A stretch of 36,427 nt of DNA from Clostridium sp. SM-530-WT-3G (GCF_012843905.1 NZ_JABAGC010000034.1:1-36427), one strand, 5' to 3'. Counted from the stretch's first letter, positions 1 through 7,864 are shown. Numbers and translations are program-made. The notes: a model not told the origin generated them from the letters alone.

Positions 1-135
1 TTAAATCATCTCCTTATTAAGTTTTTGTTGTTAATTATATTTTAATGGAAATGATTGATTTTTGTTAGAGTTTTTTTCTATTTTAACTAGCACAACGCGT
101 AATATATAAGTAAGATAGGAGGAATGGAATAAGGA

Positions 136-993
136 GTGATTATATCAATAATTTGTCCAGTATATAATGGGGAAGCATATATAGAAAAATTATATGATAA
201 TCTTTTGAAGCAAAAATTAAATGATAAACAATTAGTAGAGGTAGTATATACACTAACAAAATCTACAGATAATAGTGAAAAGATATTAAAAAAGCTAAAT
301 TGCAATTACATACTAATTGAACCACAAAATTATTCTCACAGCAGAACACGAGAAATGATGGCTTCAAAAGTTAATGGAGATATAATAGTATTCATTTCCC
401 AGGACATAAAAATAAAAAACAACATGTGGCTTCAAAACCTAATCAATCCAATAATTAATGGTGAATGTGAGGCAAGCTTTAGTCGTCAAATAGGTGAAGA
501 TAATAGTATAGAAAAGTATACTAGAGAACGAAATTATCCATCAGAATCAAGGATAGTATCTAAAAAAGATATACACCAATATCAAATACGCACATTTTTT
601 TATTCAGATGCATCATCAGCAGTATTATCAAAAGTATATTGGGAGCTTAATGCATATGATGGAAAGGATATGCCGACAAATGAGGATATGTATTTTGCAT
701 ATAAGCTTATTAATGCAGGATATAGAATAAAATATTGTGCAGACTCTGAAGTTTATCATTCTCATAAATTTACCTATAAACAGCTTTATAAAAGATATTA
801 TGATACGGGAGTATTTTTTAAACAAAATCCATACTTTTTAAATTATAAAAGTAATGAAAGTGGATTTGATTTAGCTAAGTATGTTTTTGAAAGAGCATTG
901 CAGGATAAAAACATTAAAGTACTTTTTAGGATATTACCTGATTTTACAGTAAGATTTATAGCAAAATATATTGGTCAACATAGTAAGCAATAA
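136..993 (+). CDS. Family 2 glycosyltransferase
   Basis: This 285-residue protein looks like an inverting GT-A (family 2) glycosyltransferase acting at the inner membrane face during surface polysaccharide assembly. The N-terminus carries the family signature PVYNGEAYI (about residues 8-16), a hydrophobic strand ending in SQD near residue 90 stands where the metal-binding DxD is expected, and a TNEDMYF motif near residue 180 fits the catalytic ED region. There is no membrane segment. The start is GTG, preceded by AGGAGG at 117-122; the ATG at 124 is followed at once by a stop. It stands apart from the main cluster, with a terminator behind it, so it may be the last gene of an upstream operon. 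Sugar specificity cannot be read; a rhamnosyltransferase-like role is possible. The family call is firm, the substrate unknown. Confidence 0.85.
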   Translation: MIISIICPVYNGEAYIEKLYDNLLKQKLNDKQLVEVVYTLTKSTDNSEKILKKLNCNYILIEPQNYSHSRTREMMASKVNGDIIVFISQDIKIKNNMWLQNLINPIINGECEASFSRQIGEDNSIEKYTRERNYPSESRIVSKKDIHQYQIRTFFYSDASSAVLSKVYWELNAYDGKDMPTNEDMYFAYKLINAGYRIKYCADSEVYHSHKFTYKQLYKRYYDTGVFFKQNPYFLNYKSNESGFDLAKYVFERALQDKNIKVLFRILPDFTVRFIAKYIGQHSKQ

Positions 994-1054
994 TTAAGTA
1001 TCATTAAGAGTGAATTAAAAAAACATTTAATACTTAGGGATTATTAAAAACATT

Positions 1055-1093
1055 AAACCAGATAAGATTTTAAGTGTCTTATCTGGTTTTTCT
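1055..1093 (+). terminator. Rho-independent terminator after the first glycosyltransferase
   Basis: AAACCAGATAAGA (1055-1067) pairs perfectly with TCTTATCTGGTTT (1077-1089) around a 9-nt loop, and the second arm runs into Ts. It separates the first glycosyltransferase from the regulatory part of the capsule locus. Confidence 0.88.
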
Positions 1094-1145
1094 AACTAAA
1101 ATTATTATAATCTTAATAAAATATACATAATAAACAGTTATAACC

Positions 1146-1174
1146 TTAACAAAATTTGTTTTTAATGATACAAT
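1146..1174 (+). promoter_or_regulatory. Vegetative promoter of the tyrosine kinase gene (P1)
   Basis: TTAACA (1146-1151) and TACAAT (1169-1174) are separated by exactly 17 nt, matching a SigA-type promoter. Transcription would start near 1181, leaving a leader of about 290 nt before the kinase start codon. The core is nearly identical to the promoter at 2425-2453. Confidence 0.7.
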
Positions 1175-1180
1175 TATATA

Positions 1181-1473
1181 GGAAAAAGCAAATATTTGAT
1201 AAAAAGTGACGACTAAATAGCTAAAATGTAAGAATATGTTGTTTGCATATTAAAGAACTATCTATACTAAAGAGGGTGTAAAATCTAATTTCACACGACT
1301 ATAACAATAAGTGGACAAGCAATAAAAATTTAATCTTTTATATAAGATTCATGAATAATACAATTTAATAGAAGAAAAGATTAAAAAATATATATAAGCT
1401 ATCGAAAATAAAAGTAAATAATTTTCATTTAGTAGATTAAATTTTAACAAAAAGATAAAAGGGAGAAGAGAGA
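1181..1473 (+). other. Long untranslated leader of the kinase gene
   Basis: About 290 nt lie between the predicted transcription start and the kinase ATG, with no credible open frame. I see no match to a riboswitch I know (neither c-di-GMP type, for example) and no T-box. The end holds an AAGGGAGAAGAG ribosome binding region. Its length suggests post-transcriptional control, but I cannot name an element. Confidence 0.35.
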
Positions 1474-2184
1474 ATGTTTTTTAAAAGTAAATTACAAAAG
1501 GCGATAGAGAATCAGACTCACAAGGGGTTTATAGTTGAGGGAAAACCAAAATCTGTAGTGTCTGAGGCATACAGAACATTAAGAACAAATATACAATATT
1601 CATCTTATGATAAGAAGATACAAACAATAGTTGTTACAAGTGCAGAAGCAGCAGAAGGAAAATCGACTGTTTCAGGAAATTTAGCTTTAACTTTTGCACA
1701 GAGTAATAATAAGGTTATTTTGGTTGACTGTGATTTAAGAAAACCTTCTTTACATAAAAAATTTCAAATTTCAAATTTAATTGGATTATCAGAAGTTATA
1801 TTAGGAAAAGAATCTATAGAGCATGCTATTCAAAAAAGAAATGATAATTTATATGTTCTTACATCAGGAAAAATACCACCAAATCCTTCAGAAATGCTAG
1901 CATCATCTGCTATGAATGGATTATTAAATTTATTAAAAGAACAATTTGATGTGATAATTCTAGATAGTGCACCTATTTGTGCAGTTACAGATGCGCAAGT
2001 ATTATCAACAAGAGCAGATGGAACAATTATTGTTACAAGGGCAGAAAGAACAAAAAGAGATAGAGTAGTAGAAGCTAAGATGTTGCTAGATAAAGTTGGT
2101 GCTAATATACTAGGGGTTGTACTTCAAGCTGTAGAAAATACAAAAGGTAAGTATTATTATTATTATGGAAGTGATAATAAGTAA
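1474..2184 (+). CDS. cpsD: CpsD/CapB-type bacterial tyrosine kinase
   Basis: This is a 236-residue BY-kinase, the cytoplasmic autophosphorylating ATPase that works with a Wzz-like membrane partner to control polysaccharide chain length and export. Visible parts in order: an EAYRTLRTN motif (31-39) typical of the family's oligomer interface, Walker A ending EGKST (60-64), Walker A' ILVDCDLRKP (81-90) with two aspartates, Walker B VIILDSAP (159-166), and a C-terminal cluster of five tyrosines (about 227-231), the usual autophosphorylation site. The Walker A has AAEGKST rather than the common PGEGKST, probably tolerated. In Firmicutes the kinase gene normally follows the chain-length gene; here it precedes it, under its own promoter, while a broken copy occupies the usual place. 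A terminator follows. Confidence 0.93.
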   Translation: MFFKSKLQKAIENQTHKGFIVEGKPKSVVSEAYRTLRTNIQYSSYDKKIQTIVVTSAEAAEGKSTVSGNLALTFAQSNNKVILVDCDLRKPSLHKKFQISNLIGLSEVILGKESIEHAIQKRNDNLYVLTSGKIPPNPSEMLASSAMNGLLNLLKEQFDVIILDSAPICAVTDAQVLSTRADGTIIVTRAERTKRDRVVEAKMLLDKVGANILGVVLQAVENTKGKYYYYYGSDNK

Positions 2185-2315
2185 AGTCTATGAAGTAGTA
2201 GTTTGTGGAATGAGTTCTACTGACTGAATCAAAGATTAAGAATATCACTTAAGTTCTACCAATTAAAAACAAGTTTTGGGGTATGACTTATAGATAATAA
2301 AAATGTTGATAAATT

Positions 2316-2360
2316 AAATCCGTTGATTATAGTAATTATAATACTTCATCGGATTTTTGT
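2316..2360 (+). terminator. Probable terminator after the kinase gene
   Basis: AAATCCG (2316-2322) pairs with CGGATTT (2350-2356) and is followed by a T-rich tail. The enclosed AT-rich segment can form a second small stem. The hairpin plus the next promoter suggests the kinase is its own transcription unit. Confidence 0.6.
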
Positions 2361-2424
2361 ATAATATATTTTTAAACTATAATTTATAGAAAATAAATAC
2401 CTTTACAAAAGAATGATTATACTC

Positions 2425-2453
2425 TTAACATAAGTTGTTTTTAATGGTACAAT
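2425..2453 (+). promoter_or_regulatory. Vegetative promoter of the chain-length gene (P2)
   Basis: TTAACA (2425-2430) and TACAAT (2448-2453) lie 17 nt apart. The spacer (taagttgtttttaatgg) is nearly the same as the P1 spacer, which points to a duplicated promoter. The chain-length gene starts 42 nt downstream. Confidence 0.7.
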
Positions 2454-2495
2454 AAAACAAAGTCGAAAAAAAATACATAATGGAGAATTTGAAGA

Positions 2496-3182
2496 ATGAA
2501 TGAGGAAATTATAAGAATTGAGGATATTGTTGATGTTTTAAGAAAGAGGTGGAAAATAATAGTTTCTGTAACTATTATAGCTACAATTATTTCAGCAATT
2601 ATAAGTTTTTTTGTTATTTCGCCTAAATATGAAGCAAGCACTAAGTTATTCATTGGTAAGGAACAGACTCAAAATGCTGACCAGTCATATAATAGTAGTG
2701 ATGTTCAGATGTATCAAAAACTATTAAAGACATATGCAGAAGTTATTACAACAAATGATTTGGTTGGACGAGCTATTGACGATACTAATTTAAGTCTAAA
2801 ATCGTTAGATGTCTTAGGAAGCTTGACGGTAACTCCAAGAGCAGATACTCAAATTTTAGAAATAAGCTATACTAATACTGATCCAGAAGTAGCAAAAGAG
2901 ATTATAGAAGCATTAACAAATGAATTTATCAATTATTCTGTAGAGCTTATACCAAATGGAAATGTAAAAATTATTGAAGAAGTAAGATTGCCAGAAAATC
3001 CAGTTAGCCCAAATAAAAAGTTAAATATAGCTATTGCATTTTTATTAGGATTAATGATTAGTGTAGGATTCAGTTTCTTAATTGAATTTATGGATAATAC
3101 TTTTAAAACGAAAGAACAAATTGAAAGTCAACTTGAGCTACCAGCAATAGGGGTAATTCCTAATGAAGATGAATTCAGATAA
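2496..3182 (+). CDS. cpsC: Wzz/CapA-like chain-length regulator (kinase activator)
   Basis: This 228-residue protein has the Wzz architecture: a short cytoplasmic N-terminus with RIEDIVDVLRKRWK, a first membrane segment (about 19-42), an extracellular domain, a proline motif PENPVSPNKK, and a second membrane segment (about 175-197) followed by a cytoplasmic tail. In Gram-positive polysaccharide systems this protein activates the separate CpsD-type kinase through its tail and sets polymer length. Its length fits the Firmicute CpsC/CapA form, which lacks the fused kinase. The ATG lies 10-13 nt after a GGAG. The next gene began with an AAGGA immediately after this stop, but that gene is now broken, so the active partner must be the kinase upstream. 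Confidence 0.9.
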   Translation: MNEEIIRIEDIVDVLRKRWKIIVSVTIIATIISAIISFFVISPKYEASTKLFIGKEQTQNADQSYNSSDVQMYQKLLKTYAEVITTNDLVGRAIDDTNLSLKSLDVLGSLTVTPRADTQILEISYTNTDPEVAKEIIEALTNEFINYSVELIPNGNVKIIEEVRLPENPVSPNKKLNIAIAFLLGLMISVGFSFLIEFMDNTFKTKEQIESQLELPAIGVIPNEDEFR

Positions 3183-3196
3183 AAGGATAAAATAAG

Positions 3197-3545
3197 ATGT
3201 CTTTTTTGAGTAAATTCAGGAAAGATTCCACCAAATCTAGCAGAAATGCTTGTATCTTAAGTTATGACTGATTTGATAGAGAATCTTAGAGAAAAGCATG
3301 ATATTATTATACTTGATAGTGCTTAAGTTAGGGCAGTTACAGATGTTTAAGTTCTTTCAACTAATTGATAGGACTCTACTAGTAATAGAGTAGAAAGAAC
3401 CAGAAGAGATGTAGTATTAGAAGCTGAGAATTCTTTGAAAAAAGTAGGAGCAAATATTATTGAATCTGTATTGTATGGAGTAGAGAATTCAAAAGTTAAG
3501 TATTATTATGAAAATAAAAGAGACAAAAAAATAAAAAATTATTAA
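3197..3545 (+). pseudogene. Decayed second CpsD-type tyrosine kinase
   Basis: An AAGGA (3183-3187) and an ATG at 3197 open a frame reading MSFLSKF, like the intact kinase's MFFKSKL. The sequence then jumps, in another frame, to SGKIPPN at 3216, which corresponds to about residue 130 of the intact kinase. So roughly 370 nt including Walker A and A' are missing. The rest aligns (EML, IIILDSA, AVTD, VLST and a final KYYYE) but is broken by TAA at 3258 and further stops and a frameshift near 3365. It sits where the kinase gene usually lies, directly after the chain-length gene. It cannot make a functional kinase. Confidence 0.9.
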
Positions 3546-3553
3546 AGATTATG

Positions 3554-3594
3554 TTAAACCAATATACTTAAAAACTTTAAGAATATTGGTTTAA
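3554..3594 (+). promoter_or_regulatory. Strong hairpin ahead of the phosphatase gene
   Basis: TTAAACCAATAT (3554-3565) pairs with ATATTGGTTTAA (3583-3594), and an inner CTTAAA/TTTAAG stem closes on a 3-nt loop: 18 base pairs with one A-A mismatch. No run of Ts follows, so it is not a textbook terminator. It ends 36 nt before the phosphatase start, where it could attenuate transcription or protect the RNA end. Confidence 0.6.
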
Positions 3595-3630
3595 ATTATG
3601 TGGATTAAAACAAGAATGGAGGAAATTAAA

Positions 3631-4392
3631 ATGATAGATATACATTCCCACATATTACCTGGAATTGATGATGGTTCAAAAAATATGGAGATGACTATAG
3701 AGATGCTTAAGACTGCAGAAAAATGTGGTACTCAAGAGATTATAGCAACTCCTCATTATTTATTAGAATATGGTGAATCAAAAATTGATGAGGTTAAAGA
3801 GTATGTTAAAAATCTGAATTTACTTTTAAGTGAAAAAGGTATAAATGTAAAAGTATATAGCGGACAGGAAGTATATTTTACTGAAAATATAGTGAATGAT
3901 TATGAAAATGGAAATATTGGTACACTCAATGATTCAAGATATATGCTTATTGAATTCGATATGAGAAACTATGAATCAAGCATATTTGATTATCTTTATG
4001 AGCTTCAAATTAAAGGTATAGTACCTATAATAGCACATCCAGAGAGATATAGATGGCTTATTAAAAATCCAGAACTGATTAATAAATTTATAGGTGAAGG
4101 ATATTTATTTCAGCTTAATACAGGAAGCATTGAAGGCAAGTTTGGAAATGAAGTGAAGAAAACTGCACAAATATTTTTAAAAAATAATATCTATGATTTT
4201 GTTGGATCTGATGCACATAATACAAATAGTAGTAGGAGTACAGATATAAGTGAAGCAGTAAAATTAATAGATGAAAAAAATATGAATAAATTTAATGTTA
4301 ATTCAAAAAAATTAATTGATAATTATGAGATTAAATTTACAGGTAAAACAATTAAAAAGAAAAAAGTATTTTTTTGGAGTATATTTAAATAA
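3631..4392 (+). CDS. cpsB: CpsB/YwqE-type PHP phosphotyrosine phosphatase
   Basis: This 253-residue protein is a metal-dependent phosphatase of the PHP fold that removes phosphate from the tyrosine tail of CpsD-type kinases, resetting the polysaccharide control cycle. Metal-ligand motifs are all visible: HSH (5-7) followed by PGIDDGS, ATPHY (39-43), the GQE strand, IAHPERY, and GSDAH near the C-terminus. I place the start at the ATG at 3631 because GGAGG (3618-3622) sits 8 nt ahead and the HSH motif then falls at the usual distance from the N-terminus; an in-frame ATG at 3598 has no such site. It follows the broken kinase and the hairpin at 3554. Its substrate should now be the kinase at 1474. 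Confidence 0.93.
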   Translation: MIDIHSHILPGIDDGSKNMEMTIEMLKTAEKCGTQEIIATPHYLLEYGESKIDEVKEYVKNLNLLLSEKGINVKVYSGQEVYFTENIVNDYENGNIGTLNDSRYMLIEFDMRNYESSIFDYLYELQIKGIVPIIAHPERYRWLIKNPELINKFIGEGYLFQLNTGSIEGKFGNEVKKTAQIFLKNNIYDFVGSDAHNTNSSRSTDISEAVKLIDEKNMNKFNVNSKKLIDNYEIKFTGKTIKKKKVFFWSIFK

Positions 4393-4447
4393 AAGTAAAA
4401 AAATATTTGAATATTTAATATAGTAGTTAAAAAATTATCAATAAATG

Positions 4448-4476
4448 TTAACAAATAGGGATAATTATGATATTAT
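4448..4476 (+). promoter_or_regulatory. Vegetative promoter of the priming transferase (P3)
   Basis: TTAACA (4448-4453) and TATTAT (4471-4476) are 17 nt apart, the same -35 box as P1 and P2. It could drive the priming transferase and possibly the long operon beyond. The transcript would carry a leader of about 70 nt. Confidence 0.62.
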
Positions 4477-4553
4477 ATAATTAATGTGGAATTATAATGT
4501 TAATATAATTAAAAAAAATATATTTTATAATTAATTTGGAAAGGAGGATAATA

Positions 4554-5219
4554 TTGCAGCAGTTAAATATTAATGAAGATAAAAGTATATTTAAAGAATG
4601 TACTCAAGAAAACACTACCAAATATCATGTGATTAAAAGAGGAATTGACATAATATGTTCATCAATTGGACTTATTGTATTATCTCCCATATTAGTTATC
4701 ATAGCTATAATAATTAAATTGGATTCAAGTGGCCCTATAATATTTAAACAAGAGAGAGTTGGATATAAAGGACGACGTTTTTTTATGTATAAATTTAGGT
4801 CTATGGTAGTAAATGCAGAAGAGTTGAAAGAAAAGCTACATGAAAAGAATGAAATGAGTGGCCCTATGTTTAAAATGAAAGAAGATCCTAGAATAACAAA
4901 GGTAGGGAAGTTTATAAGAAAGACAAGTATAGATGAACTCCCTCAGCTTGTAAATGTACTTAAAGGAGAAATGAGCCTTGTAGGACCAAGACCATCACTC
5001 CCAAAAGAAGTGGATAAGTTTGAACCATGGATGCTTAAAAGACTTGAAGTAAAACCAGGGCTTACATGTTATTGGCAGGTTCAAGGCAGAAACGATATTG
5101 GATTTGAAGATTGGATGAGATTAGATTGCAAGTATGTTGAGGATAGATGTACTTGGCTTGACATACAATTAATATTTAAGACATTTTTTGTTTTGTTCGG
5201 GGATGAACATGCAAGTTAG
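4554..5219 (+). CDS. Priming undecaprenyl-phosphate sugar-1-phosphate transferase
   Basis: This protein transfers a sugar-1-phosphate from a UDP-sugar to undecaprenyl phosphate, the first step of repeat-unit assembly. It is the short form of the bacterial sugar transferase family: one hydrophobic segment (KRGIDIICSSIGLIVLSPIL and onward) and the catalytic domain, with KFRSM, TSIDELPQ and SLVGPRPSLP, all hallmark motifs, and a C-terminal PGLTCYWQVQGR. I choose TTG at 4554 because GGAGG (4543-4547) lies 6 nt upstream; the in-frame TTG at 4536 would translate the ribosome binding site itself. That gives 221 residues. The sugar (glucose, galactose or an N-acetylhexosamine) cannot be told from motifs alone; nearby galU and galE make glucose or galactose plausible. 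Confidence 0.92.
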   Translation: MQQLNINEDKSIFKECTQENTTKYHVIKRGIDIICSSIGLIVLSPILVIIAIIIKLDSSGPIIFKQERVGYKGRRFFMYKFRSMVVNAEELKEKLHEKNEMSGPMFKMKEDPRITKVGKFIRKTSIDELPQLVNVLKGEMSLVGPRPSLPKEVDKFEPWMLKRLEVKPGLTCYWQVQGRNDIGFEDWMRLDCKYVEDRCTWLDIQLIFKTFFVLFGDEHAS

Positions 5220-5717
5220 GATAGCATAGAATATGCTATTAAAATATAAAATTACTAAAAATGTAAAAATATATTCTATAATACTATTTTGTTAACTTAA
5301 TAAAATATAGGGAAAACTTATATGATTAATAATAAGGTATCATACATTATTGATGAGGAAATAAATGATTATTTGAATGGTAAAAATTTAAATTTATGTA
5401 TATTAATAAAATCGATTGATATGTTGCTATTTAAACTAAGCATGATTAGAAAGGTAATTATATTAATATAGAATTATTGGATAGTATGTTAAATATTTTA
5501 GTTATAAATCTAAATGCAATGGTAATTAAATTTGCTGTGACTAGTGGATATACAAAAAAGTTTGAGAAATATTTGATAATGATGAAAGAACAATATATTT
5601 GAGAGTTTGAGAAATAATAGAAATAACAAAGAACTCATAAATAATGAAAAATATAAAGTTTTCATAATAGAGCTACTTGTATTAATTTCAGCAACAAAAA
5701 TGAAAGAGGATGAAAAA
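5220..5717 (+). other. Gene-poor gap with a small hairpin and short relic frames
   Basis: Right after the priming transferase stop, ATAGCATA (5221-5228) pairs with TATGCTAT (5232-5239) around GAA, a weak hairpin without a good T-run. Two short frames follow: 5322-5471 (49 codons) and 5488-5601 (38 codons). Neither has a good ribosome binding site or a recognisable product. The stretch may be remains of an earlier gene. No strong promoter is visible, so transcription of the next genes may read through from P3. Confidence 0.4.
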
Positions 5718-6212
5718 ATGAGTGATAAGAAAACTAACGAAATAATTGATGATAAAAAAGATATAAAGGTGTGTTTGGTTAGTTCTTCTGGTGGGCATCT
5801 TACACATCTTTATATGTTAAAGCCTTTTTGGGAGAATAAGGAACGTTTTTGGGTTACATTTGACAAGGAAGATGCAAGAAGTTTGCTTCAAGGTGAGAAA
5901 ATATATCCTTGCTACTATCCTAGTAATCGCAGTATTAAGGCGCTTATTATTAACACAGTAAAAGCATTTAAAATTATTCCAAAAGAAAAGCCTAATTTGA
6001 TTATTTCATCTGGTGCAGCAGTTGCAGTACCATTCTTTTGGGTCGGAAAACTTTTCGGAGCCAAGACTATTTATATTGAGGTATTTGATCGTATTGATAA
6101 GCCGACTATTACAGGAAAGATGTGTTATCCTATTGCAGATAAATTTATTGTAGAGTGGGAAGAAATGAAACAAATTTATCCTAAAGCAATTAATCTGGGA
6201 AGTATTTTTTAA
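5718..6212 (+). CDS. pssD: PssD/Alg14-like glycosyltransferase subunit
   Basis: This 164-residue protein resembles the membrane-associated Alg14-type subunit (PssD, Cps14F, EpsE families) that recruits a separate catalytic Alg13-type subunit; together they add the second sugar to the lipid-linked primer. The signature VCLVSSSGGHLTHL stands near the N-terminus, followed by a conserved NLIISSGAAVAVPFFW and a C-terminal region with ADKFIVEWEEM. I start it at the ATG at 5718, which has AGAGGA 7 nt upstream and yields the usual 150-165 residue length; an upstream in-frame TTG at 5607 would add a low-complexity extension without a good site. The partner gene follows after 19 nt, which strongly supports the pairing. 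In known systems the pair makes a beta-1,4-galactosyl linkage. Confidence 0.9.
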   Translation: MSDKKTNEIIDDKKDIKVCLVSSSGGHLTHLYMLKPFWENKERFWVTFDKEDARSLLQGEKIYPCYYPSNRSIKALIINTVKAFKIIPKEKPNLIISSGAAVAVPFFWVGKLFGAKTIYIEVFDRIDKPTITGKMCYPIADKFIVEWEEMKQIYPKAINLGSIF

Positions 6213-6231
6213 AATTTAAGGTGGTGTTTAA

Positions 6232-6750
6232 ATGATTTTTGTTACAGTAGGTACGCATGAGCAGCCTTTTAATCGATTAGTTGAATATATAGATAATTTA
6301 AAAAGAGATGGAGTAATAAGTGAAGAAGTAATCATTCAAACAGGGTATAGTACATATGAACCTAAATATTGTACATGGCAAAAGTTATATATTTATCAGT
6401 CTATGGTAAAACTGATAAATGAAGCTAGAATTGTAATTACACACGGAGGTCCTTCAAGTTTTATAATGCCCTTACAAGTTGGTAAGACTCCAATTGTAGT
6501 ACCGAGACAAAAAAAATATGATGAGCATGTGAATGATCATCAAGTTGATTTTGCAAAAGAAGTATCTAGGAGAATGGGAACAATTGTAACTGTAGTAGAC
6601 ATTGAAAATCTTAAAGATACAATTATTAATTATGATACCATTATAAGTGGAATGAAAGATGGTATAAATAGTAATAATGTAAAATTCAATTATGATTTTG
6701 AAAAGATTGTTGATGAGATGATATTAGAGAGGAAAAAAAATGATGATTAA
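6232..6750 (+). CDS. pssE: PssE/Alg13-like catalytic glycosyltransferase subunit
   Basis: This 172-residue protein is the catalytic partner of the preceding Alg14-like subunit. It begins MIFVTVGTHEQPFNRL, the typical Alg13/PssE opening, and holds THGGPSSFIMPLQVGKTPIV, the C-terminal GT-B nucleotide-sugar binding region shared with MurG and Alg13, then RQKKYDEHVNDHQVDFA. The length matches single-domain PssE proteins, which need the Alg14-like partner for membrane attachment. A GGTGG lies ahead of the ATG. The 3' end overlaps the next gene by 11 nt, a sign of translational coupling. Confidence 0.92.
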   Translation: MIFVTVGTHEQPFNRLVEYIDNLKRDGVISEEVIIQTGYSTYEPKYCTWQKLYIYQSMVKLINEARIVITHGGPSSFIMPLQVGKTPIVVPRQKKYDEHVNDHQVDFAKEVSRRMGTIVTVVDIENLKDTIINYDTIISGMKDGINSNNVKFNYDFEKIVDEMILERKKNDD

Positions 6751-7864
6751 AGTGGGAATTCTTTCAATGCAACGGATAGCCAATTATGGTTCTTTTCTCC
6801 AAGCATATGGACTTAAGAATATTTTAGAGGATCTAGGATGTGAGGTGCAGTTTGTTGATTATCATCCAGGGGATACACTTGTTCCTGCTGATGGTGGAAC
6901 AGGTGTGAAAAGAAAGATATGTAAGGTTTCAGAGGTCATTAAATGTAATGCTCCATTGAAGGAAAAAATTAGATTTATTAAGTATAAGAAAAATTATGCA
7001 GTTAATTATTTTCCTTATCTAGGTATAAATAATCAGATGAACTATTCCCCTGAAGTTGATTTATTGGTTATTGGCAGTGATGAAGTTTTTAATTGTGTAC
7101 AAAGTAATACTAATGTAGGATTTTCTCCTGAATTGTTCGGTCAAGGTAGCCATGCAAAAAGAATTGTGACTTATGCAGCATCCTTTGGGAATACAACTGA
7201 AGAAAAACTAAAACAATATAAAGTTGCAGATAAAGTTGGAAAATGGTTAAAAAAGATGGATGCTATTTCAGTTAGAGATGGTAATAGTGGAGAAGTTGTT
7301 AAAGCTGTTTCTGGAGTAATGCCAGAATATCACTTGGATCCTGTTCTTGCTTATGATTTTATTGGAAAGTGTAATGATATACCTAGAACAATTACAGAAG
7401 ATAAATATATGTTGTTATATGGGTATTCTGGAAGGTTTACTAAAGAAGAATGTAAACAAATTCGTTCTTATGCAAAAAGCAAAGGATTAAAGATTTTTTG
7501 TATTGGTGGTGTCCAGGATGTTTGTGATAAGTTTATAGATTGTAATCCGTTTGAAGTAATTGTATACTTTCAACATGCGGAGTGTGTCGTAACAGATACT
7601 TTCCATGGAACAATTTTGTCTGTTATTACTCACAGGCAGTTTGTATCTGTAATTAGAAATTCTGGCTATGGAAATTCGGAAAAGATGACAGATCTCCTAG
7701 AAAGACTTGGATTAAAAAGTAGAATTATTGATAGCCTAAAAGAATTACCAGATGTTCTTAGAATTGGAATAGATTTTGAAGATGTTGATACCAAGATTAA
7801 TAAAGAACGTCAAAGAAGCTATGAATATTTAGAAAGGCAGGTATCATGGATAATAAACCATTAA
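6740..7864 (+). CDS. Polysaccharide pyruvyltransferase family protein
   Basis: This 374-residue protein belongs to the family that transfers pyruvate from phosphoenolpyruvate onto sugars as ketals, although many members in capsule clusters have unproved activity. Visible features: a near N-terminal IANYGSFLQAYGLK that matches the family's opening G-N-x-G region, VIGSDEVFN around residue 113, HLDPVL in the middle, and DTFHGTILSVI near residue 288, the conserved C-terminal HGT motif. No membrane segment is seen. It overlaps both neighbours (11 nt before, 19 nt after), so it is firmly inside the operon. A second, shorter family member lies at 14882-15706. Exact acceptor sugar is unknown. Confidence 0.85.
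   Translation: MMIKVGILSMQRIANYGSFLQAYGLKNILEDLGCEVQFVDYHPGDTLVPADGGTGVKRKICKVSEVIKCNAPLKEKIRFIKYKKNYAVNYFPYLGINNQMNYSPEVDLLVIGSDEVFNCVQSNTNVGFSPELFGQGSHAKRIVTYAASFGNTTEEKLKQYKVADKVGKWLKKMDAISVRDGNSGEVVKAVSGVMPEYHLDPVLAYDFIGKCNDIPRTITEDKYMLLYGYSGRFTKEECKQIRSYAKSKGLKIFCIGGVQDVCDKFIDCNPFEVIVYFQHAECVVTDTFHGTILSVITHRQFVSVIRNSGYGNSEKMTDLLERLGLKSRIIDSLKELPDVLRIGIDFEDVDTKINKERQRSYEYLERQVSWIINH

Noticed and set aside
1..30. Start of a minus-strand gene suggested by AAGGAGATG on the reverse strand at the window edge
   Set aside because: The ATG is followed after one codon by a stop, so no gene begins there.
1181..1473. c-di-GMP or other known riboswitch ahead of the kinase gene
   Set aside because: I could not find the conserved core of either c-di-GMP class or of a T-box, so no named element is claimed.
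5488..5601. Short frame opening MLNILVINLNAMVIKF, vaguely like the start of acetate or butyrate kinases
   Set aside because: The glycine-serine phosphate loop of those kinases is absent and similarity is limited to a few hydrophobic residues common in AT-rich translations.
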